From Corallococcus sp. AS-1-6 (lineage in GTDB: Bacteria; Myxococcota; Myxococcia; Myxococcales; Myxococcaceae): DNA of 64,000 nt. The stretch is from positions 1-64,000 of the forward strand of contig NZ_JAIQDE010000011.1 in the NCBI RefSeq assembly GCF_020037015.1, given 5' to 3'. Positions 27,272-35,698 of the stretch are shown here, piece after piece. Numbering within the stretch: the stretch's first letter is position 1; each line of letters opens with the position of its first letter. Position numbers and translations under genes: made by a program. The notes beneath the pieces were generated by a model. It made no database searches, was not told the origin of the DNA, and worked only from the letters and a program-made list of their open reading frames with translations.

Positions 27272-28565
27272 GTTCCGGGCGGACGGTCGCGTCCGCCACG
27301 GCATGGCCGTCGTGGTCGAAGAGGGCATCATCCGCCGCGTCGCCCCGGACGCCGAGGTGCCCGTGCTCCCCGGTGATTGGGAAGTCGCCTGTCGCGGCCG
27401 CCTCGTCGCCCCCGGGCTCGTGGACTGCCACTCGCACATGGTCAACGGGCAGCTTTTGCCCCCCAATGGCGACTTCCTCCTGCGCCAGCCCCGCTCGCGC
27501 CTGGACCGCATGCGCTCGGTGGCCAACCTCCTCACCGCCGAGGACGTGGAGGTCCTGACCCGCTTCGCCTCCGCCCGCGCGCTGCTCGATGGCGTCAGCC
27601 TCGTCGTGGACCACCTGTCGTGCCCCACCGACGTCGCCGGCGGCCTGGAGGCCCAGGCCCGCGCCGCGAACACACTGGGCATCCGCCTCGTCACGTCCCA
27701 CTCCACGCACAGCCTGGACGGCGCGGACGTGGCCCACGCGCAGGCGGACGCCAACGCCGACTTCGTCCGCCGCTACCGCGAACACCCCCGCGTCCGGGGC
27801 GCGCTCGGCTTCCACGCCTCCTACACGTGCGAGGACTCCCTCCTGTCCCGCATCTCCGGGCTGCGCCAGGAGCTGAACGCGTCCGTCGTGTTCCACCTGG
27901 CGGAGAACGAGGACGACCTCTCCACCACCTACGCCACGCACGGCCGCCGCGTCGTGCCCCGCCTGGACGCGCTGGGCCTGCTGGGCCCCCACGCCATCGC
28001 CGGCTACCCGCGCGCCGTGGAGCGCTCCGAGTCCGAGCGGCTGGCCGCCTCCGGCACCTTCATCGCCCTCACGCCCCGCGCCACCCGCTCCATGGACCGC
28101 GCGGCCGAGTCCGCCGACGGCGCGCTGTCCAGCCTCCACCTCGTGGGCCTGGGCACCGGCGGCCATGGCACCCTCCAGGAGGAGCTGGCCGGGGCGCTCG
28201 TCAGCATGCTGTCCCTGGCGCGCTCCGGCCGCATGCCGGACCTGGATGACTCGCTGGCGCACCTGTTCGTCAGCGGCCCTGCGGAGCTGTGCACCCGCCT
28301 GTATGGCAAGCCGTCGGGCGGGGTGGACGAGGGCAGCATCGCGGACCTCGTCGTCTACGACGCCATCCCCGCCGCGGACCCGGAGACCGGCTACTCGCCC
28401 TTCCTCCTGGGGCAGCTCACCGCCGCCCGCGTGGCGTGGACCATCGTGGATGGCCGCGTCTGCGTCCGCGAAGGGCAGCTCCTGGGCAGCGACTTCGTGG
28501 ACCTGTCCCGGGACGCCGCCGCCGCGCTCGCCCGCGTCTGGTCCCGCGCGCGGCTGGGTTCGTAG
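27237..28565 (+). CDS. SsnA-like amidohydrolase-superfamily protein lacking some metal ligands
   Basis: A 442-residue TIM-barrel amidohydrolase related to SsnA/chlorohydrolase enzymes, which hydrolyse amino groups from heterocycles. The first metal motif HSH is present in VDCHSHM, and His residues aligned to family motifs occur in GFHASYT and VFHLAEN. Where SsnA has the VAHG ligand this protein reads AIAGYP, and the catalytic Asp of LGTDG is Gly in LGTGGHG. It may therefore be inactive or changed in chemistry. The GGAAGG before ATG 27237 supports the start. It is followed 14 bases later by an RlmI-like gene. Confidence 0.8.
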   Translation: MEGRLLLKNCAVFRADGRVRHGMAVVVEEGIIRRVAPDAEVPVLPGDWEVACRGRLVAPGLVDCHSHMVNGQLLPPNGDFLLRQPRSRLDRMRSVANLLTAEDVEVLTRFASARALLDGVSLVVDHLSCPTDVAGGLEAQARAANTLGIRLVTSHSTHSLDGADVAHAQADANADFVRRYREHPRVRGALGFHASYTCEDSLLSRISGLRQELNASVVFHLAENEDDLSTTYATHGRRVVPRLDALGLLGPHAIAGYPRAVERSESERLAASGTFIALTPRATRSMDRAAESADGALSSLHLVGLGTGGHGTLQEELAGALVSMLSLARSGRMPDLDDSLAHLFVSGPAELCTRLYGKPSGGVDEGSIADLVVYDAIPAADPETGYSPFLLGQLTAARVAWTIVDGRVCVREGQLLGSDFVDLSRDAAAALARVWSRARLGS

Positions 28566-28579
28566 GGTAGAAGGGGCGC

Positions 28580-29566
28580 GTGAGTGCCCTGCCTCTCCGC
28601 CTCGTGGACCTGCTGCGTGCCTCCCGCGCCCGCCGGGGTCCGCTGCTCTCGGACCCCGCCACCTCCGCCTTCCGCCTGCTGAACGGCGCCGCGGACGGCG
28701 TGCCCGACGTGACCGCGGACCTCTTCGGCGACGTCGTCGTGGTCAGCCTCTACCGCGACCTGACCGACGCGGAGGAGACCACGCTGCTGGACGCCGCCGT
28801 CGCCGCCTGGACGCCTCGGAGCGTCTACCTGAAGCGCCGTCCCCGGGAGGCGCGCGTGCTCGCCAACGTGGCGAAGGACGCGCTCGCCCCGGAGTCCGCC
28901 GCGCGGGGCGAGCCCGTGGAGGACTTCGTCGCGAAGGAGAACGGCCTGTCCTTCCACATCCGCCCCGGACAGGGCCTCTCCGTGGGCCTCTACCTGGACA
29001 TGCGCGACACCCGCGCGTGGCTCCAGGCCCAGGCCTCCGGACTCACCGTCCTCAACCTCTTCGCGTACACCTGCGCCTTCGGCGTCGCCGCCACCGCCGG
29101 GGGCGCGAAGCGCGTGCTCAACATGGACGCCAGCCGCCGCGTGCTCGAGTGGGGCGAGGAGAACGCGCGCCTCAACGGACAATCCGTGGATCGCTACGAC
29201 TACGTGGCTGGCGATGTCTTCGATTGGCTCGGGCGGCTCGCGAAGAAGGGGGAGTCCTTCGATGTCGTGGTCGCGGATCCCCCGTCGTTCTCCACCACCA
29301 AGACGACCCGCTTCTCCGCCTCTCGCGACTACGCCCGGCTGGCCGAGGCCGCCGCGAAGGTGGTGGCCCCCGGGGGCCGCCTGGTCGCCTGCTGCAACCT
29401 GGCGGGACTGCCCTCGCGCCGCTTCGAGGCGATGGTGCTGGAGGGCGTGACGCGGGCTGCCAGGAATGGGAAGGCAGTCGGGTCGCTCGGCCCCTCGGGG
29501 CTCGACTTTCCAACACCTCCGGGGGAGGAACCGGCACTCAAGGTGCACGTCGTCCAACTTCGTTAG
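28580..29566 (+). CDS. Class I SAM-dependent rRNA methyltransferase (RlmI/RlmL-type)
   Basis: A 328-residue methyltransferase. The AdoMet-binding region is VLNLFAYTCAFGVAAT..GAKRVLNMDAS, and VVADPPSFSTTK is the DPPSF motif typical of 23S rRNA m5C methyltransferase RlmI and m7G RlmL/K. The N-terminal 120 residues lack a complete PUA domain compared with RlmI (about 396 residues), so the target is uncertain. It starts with GTG. Confidence 0.85.
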   Translation: MSALPLRLVDLLRASRARRGPLLSDPATSAFRLLNGAADGVPDVTADLFGDVVVVSLYRDLTDAEETTLLDAAVAAWTPRSVYLKRRPREARVLANVAKDALAPESAARGEPVEDFVAKENGLSFHIRPGQGLSVGLYLDMRDTRAWLQAQASGLTVLNLFAYTCAFGVAATAGGAKRVLNMDASRRVLEWGEENARLNGQSVDRYDYVAGDVFDWLGRLAKKGESFDVVVADPPSFSTTKTTRFSASRDYARLAEAAAKVVAPGGRLVACCNLAGLPSRRFEAMVLEGVTRAARNGKAVGSLGPSGLDFPTPPGEEPALKVHVVQLR

Positions 29567-29599
29567 CGCCTCCGGGCGGGGCGCGGCTACATTGCTTCC

Positions 29600-30820
29600 A
29601 TGGCTCCCGCCGCCTCCTCGCCTCCGCGCGATGCGTTCCGCTTCGGCAACTACCGGCTCATTGATCGGATCGCCGTGGGGGGCATGGCGGAGATCTTCCT
29701 CGCGCACCAGTTGGACGCCAGCGGTGACGAGACGCCCATCGTCATCAAGCGCATCCGTCCGCATCTGTCCAAGCACGCGGCCTTCGTGAAGATGTTCCTC
29801 AACGAGGCGCGGCTGGCCGCCCAGCTCAACCACCCCAACATCGTGCAGATCCACGACCTGGGGAAGATCGTCGACAGCTACTTCATCGCCATGGAGTACG
29901 TGTCCGGCCGCGACATGCGCCGCGTCGTGCCCAAGGCCGAGTCCCTGGGGATCCCCTTCCCCATGGTGTACGCGCTGAAGATCGCCTCCTGCGTCTGCGC
30001 GGGATTGCACTACGCGCACCAGAAGAAGGACCGCTACGGCAACCCGCTCAACATCGTCCACCGCGACGTGACGCCGGAAAACATCGTCGTCGCGTTCGAC
30101 GGCTCGGTGAAGGTGCTCGACTTCGGCATCGCCAAGGCCGCCAACCAGGTGGAGGAGACGCGCTCGGGGGAGATTAAAGGCAAGCTCAGCTACCTGTCCC
30201 CGGAGCAGTGCCTGGGTCGGCCGCTGGACTGCCGCAGTGACATCTTCTCGCTGGGCACCGTCCTCTACGAGTGGCTCACCGGCTTCAAGCTCTTCACCGG
30301 CGACTCCGACGTCGCCGTCATGCGCAGCATCACGGAGGCGAAGATCTACGCGCCGTCGTACTTCCGCGAGGACCTGCCGGAGCGCGTGGAGGCCATCCTG
30401 ATGCGCGCGCTCGCCCGCGACCGCGAGCGCCGCTACCAGACGGCGCTGGAGATGCAGCGCGACCTGGACGCCTTCCTGGAGTCCTACGACTTCACGCCCA
30501 CGCCGCTGCACCTGGCCAACTTCGTCAAGCAGCTCTTCGAGGACGAGCGCCCGCAGGAGCTGAAGCGCCTGTCCACGCGCCAGTCCTCCGCGCCCACGTC
30601 GGAGATGGCGCTGGAGGTGGCGGAGGTGGTGGCCTCCGTGGACGGCCCGCCCACGGAGGCCATGCGCCTGGACGACCTCCCCGCCACCGAGCCGCGCCTG
30701 CTCGCGCTGCCCCTGGACCCCGCCCTGTACGAGAAGCTGGAGGCCCAGGCGCGCAAGGCGAACGTCTCCCTGGCGAAGCTGGCGGCGGATGTGCTGGAGG
30801 GATGGCTGAAGTCGCGTTGA
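29600..30820 (+). CDS. Serine/threonine protein kinase with C-terminal ribbon-helix-helix-like tail
   Basis: A 406-residue kinase with a eukaryote-like domain (17-290): glycine loop RIAVGGMAEIFLA, catalytic Lys50 in VIKRIRP, HRDVTPEN at 154-161 and DFGIAKA at 174-180, then SYLSPEQ. There is no membrane segment or PASTA domain. After a linker (about 325-370) the last 36 residues read PLDPALYEKLEAQARKANVSLAKLAADVLEGWLKSR, a strand plus two helices as in Arc/CopG repressors. It could be a DNA-binding or dimerisation module. It stands between rlmI-like and truA genes on the same strand. Confidence 0.88.
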   Translation: MAPAASSPPRDAFRFGNYRLIDRIAVGGMAEIFLAHQLDASGDETPIVIKRIRPHLSKHAAFVKMFLNEARLAAQLNHPNIVQIHDLGKIVDSYFIAMEYVSGRDMRRVVPKAESLGIPFPMVYALKIASCVCAGLHYAHQKKDRYGNPLNIVHRDVTPENIVVAFDGSVKVLDFGIAKAANQVEETRSGEIKGKLSYLSPEQCLGRPLDCRSDIFSLGTVLYEWLTGFKLFTGDSDVAVMRSITEAKIYAPSYFREDLPERVEAILMRALARDRERRYQTALEMQRDLDAFLESYDFTPTPLHLANFVKQLFEDERPQELKRLSTRQSSAPTSEMALEVAEVVASVDGPPTEAMRLDDLPATEPRLLALPLDPALYEKLEAQARKANVSLAKLAADVLEGWLKSR

Positions 30821-30842
30821 ACCGCGTGCCCCTGCGCTCCCC

Positions 30843-31640
30843 ATGCCCCGGCTGAAGCTGACGCTCGAATACGAAGGCACCCGGTACGTGGGCTGGCAGG
30901 TGCAGCCCAACGGCCCGTCCATCCAGTCCACGCTCCAGGACGCGCTCCAGAAGCTGCTGGGGGAGCGCGTGTTCGTGGCCTCCGCGGGCCGCACCGACGC
31001 GGGCGTGCACGCGACGGGGCAGGTGGCCTGCTTCGACACGCCGCGTGTGCTGCCGATGAAGGCCTACACCATGGGCCTCAACGGCATCCTCCCGCCGGAC
31101 ATCGCGGTGGTGGCGGCGGAGGAGGTGGCCGCGGAGTTCGATCCGCGCCGGTGGTCTCGCGGCAAGCGCTACCGCTACCGGGTGAGCAACCGGCGCACGC
31201 GGTCCCCGCTGCTGCGCACGACGCACTGGGAGGTGTTCGCCCCGCTGGACGTGGAGGCCATGCGCCGCGCGGCCCAGGTGCTCGTGGGCCGGCATGACTT
31301 CTCCGCGTTCCGCGCCGCGGACTGCCAAGCGAAGCACGCGGTGCGCGAGATCCGTCAGGTGCGCGTGGAGGGCGCCTCCGGCGACACGGTGGCCTTCGTG
31401 GTGGAGGGCACCGCGTTCCTCAAGCACATGGTGCGCAACCTGGTGGGCACGCTGGTGGAGGTGGGCAAGGGCCGCCGCCCCGAGGCCTGGGTGGCCCAGG
31501 TGCTGGCCTCGCGCGACCGCAAGCAGGCCGGGGCCACCGCGCCGCCGCAGGGGCTGGTGATGGAGGAGGTCTTCTACGGCGACGGCCCGCCCCCTCGCTC
31601 GGCGGGGGACGCGGCTGTCGGGGAAGAGGACGAAGGGTGA
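30843..31640 (+). CDS. truA: tRNA pseudouridine(38-40) synthase TruA
   Basis: A 265-residue pseudouridine synthase that modifies positions 38-40 of the tRNA anticodon arm. The catalytic Asp52 is in SAGRTDAGVHATGQVACFDT, the family signature, with KRYRYRV and FLKHMVRNLVG further on. Length is normal. It begins 22 bases after the kinase stop codon. Confidence 0.95.
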   Translation: MPRLKLTLEYEGTRYVGWQVQPNGPSIQSTLQDALQKLLGERVFVASAGRTDAGVHATGQVACFDTPRVLPMKAYTMGLNGILPPDIAVVAAEEVAAEFDPRRWSRGKRYRYRVSNRRTRSPLLRTTHWEVFAPLDVEAMRRAAQVLVGRHDFSAFRAADCQAKHAVREIRQVRVEGASGDTVAFVVEGTAFLKHMVRNLVGTLVEVGKGRRPEAWVAQVLASRDRKQAGATAPPQGLVMEEVFYGDGPPPRSAGDAAVGEEDEG

Positions 31641-31662
31641 GATTGCGCTAGGCTTTCGGGCC

Positions 31663-32334
31663 GTGAGCTCCAAGCCTGGTGTCCTCGAACCCCTGCGCGT
31701 CCGCGTCCGACGCTTCCAGTTCATCGTCGGACTGGGTTTCCTGTCGCTGGTGGTGGGCGCGATGCTCAGCGTGTCGCTGGTGCTGCGCCTGCACGCGCGG
31801 GTGAACGCGCTGCCGTCCGACCTGCTGCGCATCCCGGTGGCGGTGGTGCTGGAGGACCTGTGGGTGCTCGCGGTGCTGCCGGTGCTCTGCTACGGCGCCG
31901 CGCGCATCGTCGCGCTGCGCACGTGGACCACCGCCGTGGGGGCCGCGCTGTCCGGGGGCGTGTTCGTCATCGCGCTCAACTTCGTGCGCGACGGCTTCGA
32001 GGGCCTCGCCACGGGCTGGAGCTTCGCGTCGGCGCTGCGGGTCGTGGCCTTCGTGGGCGGCATCCTGCTGAGCGCCCGGGCCATCCGCGCGGGCCGCGCC
32101 GCGGCGGAGAAGGGCTCCGCCGAAGCCGAGGCGAAGGCCGCCGCCCGCAAGTCGGAGTACGACGAGTTCCTCAAGGCCGCCGAGGCTGGCGGCGCGCGCC
32201 TGGAGCAGCGCGAGGGGGGCGCCGCCGCCGAGGCTCCGGCTGCGTCCGGGAGCGGGCCTGTCGCGGGAGATTCCGCCGCGCCCGAGGGGAGTGCCTCCCC
32301 CCCGGGCGACGTGCCGAAGACGCCCGCGGCCTGA
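31663..32334 (+). CDS. Hypothetical membrane protein with disordered C-terminal tail
   Basis: A 223-residue protein starting with GTG. It has four hydrophobic segments in the first 145 residues (FIVGLGFLSLVVGAMLSVSLVL, LWVLAVLPVLCYGAARI, AVGAALSGGVFVIALNF, VVAFVGGILLSARAI) and an Ala/Glu/Pro-rich tail that is probably disordered and cytoplasmic. I do not recognise a family. It follows truA by 22 bases. Confidence 0.65.
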   Translation: MSSKPGVLEPLRVRVRRFQFIVGLGFLSLVVGAMLSVSLVLRLHARVNALPSDLLRIPVAVVLEDLWVLAVLPVLCYGAARIVALRTWTTAVGAALSGGVFVIALNFVRDGFEGLATGWSFASALRVVAFVGGILLSARAIRAGRAAAEKGSAEAEAKAAARKSEYDEFLKAAEAGGARLEQREGGAAAEAPAASGSGPVAGDSAAPEGSASPPGDVPKTPAA

Positions 32335-32338
32335 GACC

Positions 32339-33409
32339 CTACGGGTAGCAGGCCGCCTGGCGCAGGCCGGTGTCCTCGGGGAAGCCGAGGGCCACGTTGA
32401 AGTTCTGCACGGCCTGGCCGGCCATGCCCTTCACCAGGTTGTCCAGCGCCGCCATCACCGCCACCGAGCGGCCCTTCGTCGCCACGGAGATGTCGCAGAA
32501 GTTGCTGCCCGCCACCGCCGCCACGCGCGGCGTGCCCTCCACGATGCGCACGAACTTCGAGCCCTCGTAGTAGCGGCGGTACTTCTCCGTCAGCGACTGC
32601 GTCACCACCGCGCCGCCGTGCTCCGGCCACTCGAACTGCACGGTGGCGAAGATGCCGCGCACCATGGGCGCCGAGTGCGGCACGAAGGCCAGCCGGTGCC
32701 GCTGCGCGCCGTGCGCCACCAGCATCACCTCCACCTCCGCCTCGTGCTGGTGCTCCAGCGGCTTGTACGCGCGGAAGTCATGCGCGCGCGTCGGGTGGTG
32801 CGTGCCCTCGCCCGGCAGCGAGCCGGAGCCGGACGAGCCCGTCACGCCCGACACCGCCAGGAGCCCCAGCCCCGGCGTGGCCGCGATGGGCAGCAGCGCC
32901 AGTTGCACCGCCGTGGCGAAGCAGCCCGGGTTGGCGATGCGCTTCGCCGTCTTCACCTGCTCGCGCTTCCACTCCGTGAGGCCGTAGGTGAACGTGCCCA
33001 ACAGCTCCGGGGACGGGTGCGGCCGGCCGTAGGCGCCCGCGTACCGGCCCGGGTGGTCCAGGCGGAAGTCGGACGACAGGTCGACGAGCAGCATCCGGTC
33101 CGTGAGCCCCGCGTCCGCCCACTGCTTCTCCAGCCCGGCGAACTGCGTCGCCAGGTCGCCGTGGCCCAGCGCGCTGAACACCACCGGGCGCTGCGAGTCC
33201 GCCAGCCAGCGCCAGTCCGGCTCCGCCTCGAAGCGGCCGTCCACCAGGCCGCGCAGGTGCGGGTGCACCTTGTGGATGGGCGAACCCGCGTGGTGCCGGG
33301 ACACCACGCGGACACCGGCGTTGCCGGGGTGGCCCGCGAGCAGCCGCAACAGCTCGCCTCCGCCGAAACCGGAGGCCCCCAGGATGTAGATGTGCGCAGG
33401 CGACGTCAT
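32339..33409 (-). CDS. argC: N-acyl-gamma-glutamyl-phosphate reductase
   Basis: A 356-residue reductase that converts N-acylglutamyl phosphate to the semialdehyde with NADPH. It has the nucleotide-binding start YILGASGFGGGELLRLLA, the catalytic Cys in ANPGCFATAVQL, and the later HQHEAEVE and VPHSAPMVRG motifs. Last gene of the arginine operon; its ATG overlaps the stop of the preceding P-loop gene by four bases. Confidence 0.93.
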   Translation of the reverse strand: MTSPAHIYILGASGFGGGELLRLLAGHPGNAGVRVVSRHHAGSPIHKVHPHLRGLVDGRFEAEPDWRWLADSQRPVVFSALGHGDLATQFAGLEKQWADAGLTDRMLLVDLSSDFRLDHPGRYAGAYGRPHPSPELLGTFTYGLTEWKREQVKTAKRIANPGCFATAVQLALLPIAATPGLGLLAVSGVTGSSGSGSLPGEGTHHPTRAHDFRAYKPLEHQHEAEVEVMLVAHGAQRHRLAFVPHSAPMVRGIFATVQFEWPEHGGAVVTQSLTEKYRRYYEGSKFVRIVEGTPRVAAVAGSNFCDISVATKGRSVAVMAALDNLVKGMAGQAVQNFNVALGFPEDTGLRQAACYP

Positions 33410-34467
33410 GACTTCCTCCCCGCTCCCAGCTTGGGCGCGAGCTTCTCCACGATGAGATTCCCCAGGGCGTTCGGATCCGCGCGCGCGTTGCGAGCGGGCA
33501 GCCCCACCACCTGCTCCACGAAGCGCACGCCCACCGCGTTGTCCGTGGCGGGCCCGGCCACCATGTCCATCTCGATGCCGTACACCTCGCGCAGGTGCCG
33601 CACACCGCCGGCCGCGCCCACCGGGTCGTTCGCGCACAGGATGAACGCGCCGCCCAGCGCCTTGAGCTCCGGGTCCGCCAGGATGGCCTGCACGCCGTAC
33701 TCGCCCATGATGCCGTCGCCCGTCTCCGCGACGATGACGTCCACGTCCTGGGCCGCCATCTCCGAGAAGACGATGCGCGCCACCTTGGACGCCGTGCGCG
33801 CGCCGGTGCACACGACGCCCGCGTCGGTGAAGTCCATCACCACGTCCGCGCCGCTGTCCTGCATGGACAGGGTGTCACGCATCAGCGACACGCCCGTGAG
33901 CTTCGCGCCGCCCACGCGGTAGCCCGCCTGGGAGAGCTTGCGCACCACCACGCTGGCCGCGTACGTCTTGCCCGCGTTCATGCAGGTGCCCACCACGTAC
34001 ACCACCGGGCACGTCACCGCCCGCGACGTGCCCTTGAGCGCGCCGGTGGAGATGTGCGCGTGCTGGCCCGCGCGCGACTGGAACTCCGGGAAGGTGAGGA
34101 CCTGGCCCAGCACCTCCGCCTCGAAGGGGGCGCCCACGCCCGGGTTGTGCGACGTGCACTTCCCGATGACGCCGCCCATGTTGAGGATGTGGAGCCGGTC
34201 GCCCACCGTGACGGACGTGGGCACGACGCCCTCGTAGCCGTGCAGGGCGTTGCGGTGGCCCAGCGCGCCCACGACGATGTCGCCCGCGTGGAGCGTGACG
34301 AGCCGGCCGTTCACGTCCTCCAACTGGTTGTAGACGCTCTTCTCCCCGTGGATGCGCACCGCGATGACGGCGCCCTCCTCGCACTTGACCTCATCCGTGA
34401 GGTGCACCGTGCGCCCCACCTGGAGGTTGCGGGTGACACTTCCCACCTTGTCGACGTGGATCTTCAT
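33406..34467 (-). CDS. Uncharacterised P-loop protein embedded in the arginine operon
   Basis: A 353-residue protein with two halves. Residues 1-150 are beta-rich with a hydrophobic, Gly/Val-rich character (AGDIVVGALGH, VGDRLHILNMGG). Residues 155-340 form a P-loop fold: VVYVVGTCMNAGKTYAA is a Walker A-like loop, followed by GAKLTGVSLMRDT and IVAETGDGIMGEYGVQ, recalling dethiobiotin-synthetase and DUF1611/DgcN-type proteins. It sits between argG (4 bases) and argC (4-base overlap), so it is co-translated with arginine enzymes. No known arginine gene has this sequence. DUF1611 proteins include a D-glutamate N-acetyltransferase, so a role in making acylglutamate is worth testing, but this is inference. 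Confidence 0.75.
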   Translation of the reverse strand: MKIHVDKVGSVTRNLQVGRTVHLTDEVKCEEGAVIAVRIHGEKSVYNQLEDVNGRLVTLHAGDIVVGALGHRNALHGYEGVVPTSVTVGDRLHILNMGGVIGKCTSHNPGVGAPFEAEVLGQVLTFPEFQSRAGQHAHISTGALKGTSRAVTCPVVYVVGTCMNAGKTYAASVVVRKLSQAGYRVGGAKLTGVSLMRDTLSMQDSGADVVMDFTDAGVVCTGARTASKVARIVFSEMAAQDVDVIVAETGDGIMGEYGVQAILADPELKALGGAFILCANDPVGAAGGVRHLREVYGIEMDMVAGPATDNAVGVRFVEQVVGLPARNARADPNALGNLIVEKLAPKLGAGRKS

Positions 34468-34471
34468 GTCG

Positions 34472-35659
34472 TCACTTCGCTTTCTGCGAGAGCATCTGCG
34501 CGACGCCGTAGAGCTTGGCGAACCCCGCCGCCTCCGTCCCCGTCCACAACACGTTGGCCTCTCCGTACGTGGCCACCTTCGCGTCCATCAGCGAGTGCGG
34601 CGAACGCACGCCTTCCACGACGTGGGCGCGCGGGGTGAGCACCAGCTTCACCTCGCCCGTCACGCGGTCCTGCGAGGAGGCGAGGAACGCCTCCAGGTCC
34701 TTCACCAGCGGGTCGAAGAAGTGCCCCTCGTGCAGGAGCGACCCGTACAGGTTGCCCACCGTCTCCTTCCAGAAGAGCTGCTTGCCCGACAGCACCAGCT
34801 TCTCCAGCTCGCGGTGCGACGCGATGAGCAGGTGCGCCGCCGGGGCCTCGAAGCCCACGCGGCCCTTGATGCCCAGGATGGTGTCGCCCAGGTGCACGCC
34901 CCGGCCGATGCCGTACGGCCGCCCCAGCGCGTTGAGCTTCTCCACCACGTCCACCGCGGACATCGCCTGGCCGTCGAGCGCCACCGGCACGCCCTTGTCG
35001 AAGGAGATGACGAGCGGCCGGGGCTTCAGGTCGGTGGGAATCTCTCCGCCCGGGAAGGCCGCCTCCGGCAGCGTGCTCCACGAGTCCAGCGTCTCCCGGC
35101 CGCCCACGGATGTGCCCCACATGCCCTCGTTGACGGAGTACGTGCCCGTCTTCGCCGGCAGGTGGAAGCCGCGCTCCGCGAGGAAGGAGATCTCCTGCTG
35201 ACGGGAGAGCGCCAGGTCGCGGATGGGGGTGATGAGCTGCAACTGCGGCGCGAGCGTGCGGAAGGCCACGTCGAAGCGGACCTGATCATTCCCCGCGCCG
35301 GTGCTGCCGTGGGCCACGGCCTGCACGCCCAGCTTCTCCGCCATGCGCACGGCCTCCACGGCCTGGCAGGCGCGCTCGGCGGAGACGCTCAGCGGGTAGA
35401 GCTGGCCGCGCAGGACGTTGCCCGCGATGAGGAAGCGCAGGTAGCCCTGGAACAGGGTGTCGCGCGCGTCCACCGTGTGGTGCGCCACCGCGCCCAGCTT
35501 CTGGGACAGGGCCTGGATGCGCTCCAACTGCTCGGGCGGGAAGCCGCCCGTGTCCACGGTGACGGTGGTGACGTCCCAGCCCTGCTCGCGCAGGTACACC
35601 GTGCAGAAGGCGGTATCGAGGCCGCCGGAGAACGCCAGCACCACGGACTTCTTGCTCAT
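34472..35659 (-). CDS. argG: Argininosuccinate synthase
   Basis: A 395-residue enzyme that joins citrulline and aspartate using ATP. The ATP-binding motif VLAFSGGLDTAF is at residues 7-18, followed by HGSTGAGNDQVRF and the GRGVHLGDTILGIKGRVGFEAPA segment. AGGAGT precedes the ATG. Within the operon it needs free citrulline, so the acyl group must be removed by the upstream deacylase. Confidence 0.95.
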   Translation of the reverse strand: MSKKSVVLAFSGGLDTAFCTVYLREQGWDVTTVTVDTGGFPPEQLERIQALSQKLGAVAHHTVDARDTLFQGYLRFLIAGNVLRGQLYPLSVSAERACQAVEAVRMAEKLGVQAVAHGSTGAGNDQVRFDVAFRTLAPQLQLITPIRDLALSRQQEISFLAERGFHLPAKTGTYSVNEGMWGTSVGGRETLDSWSTLPEAAFPGGEIPTDLKPRPLVISFDKGVPVALDGQAMSAVDVVEKLNALGRPYGIGRGVHLGDTILGIKGRVGFEAPAAHLLIASHRELEKLVLSGKQLFWKETVGNLYGSLLHEGHFFDPLVKDLEAFLASSQDRVTGEVKLVLTPRAHVVEGVRSPHSLMDAKVATYGEANVLWTGTEAAGFAKLYGVAQMLSQKAK

Positions 35660-35698
35660 CTTAGGACTCCTGTTGCTGCGAAAGGGGTGAGGAAGGTT

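Noticed and set aside
28391-31039. Very long minus-strand open frame opposite the RlmI-like gene, kinase and truA
   Set aside because: Result of high GC content in the third codon position; the plus-strand genes have clear conserved motifs.
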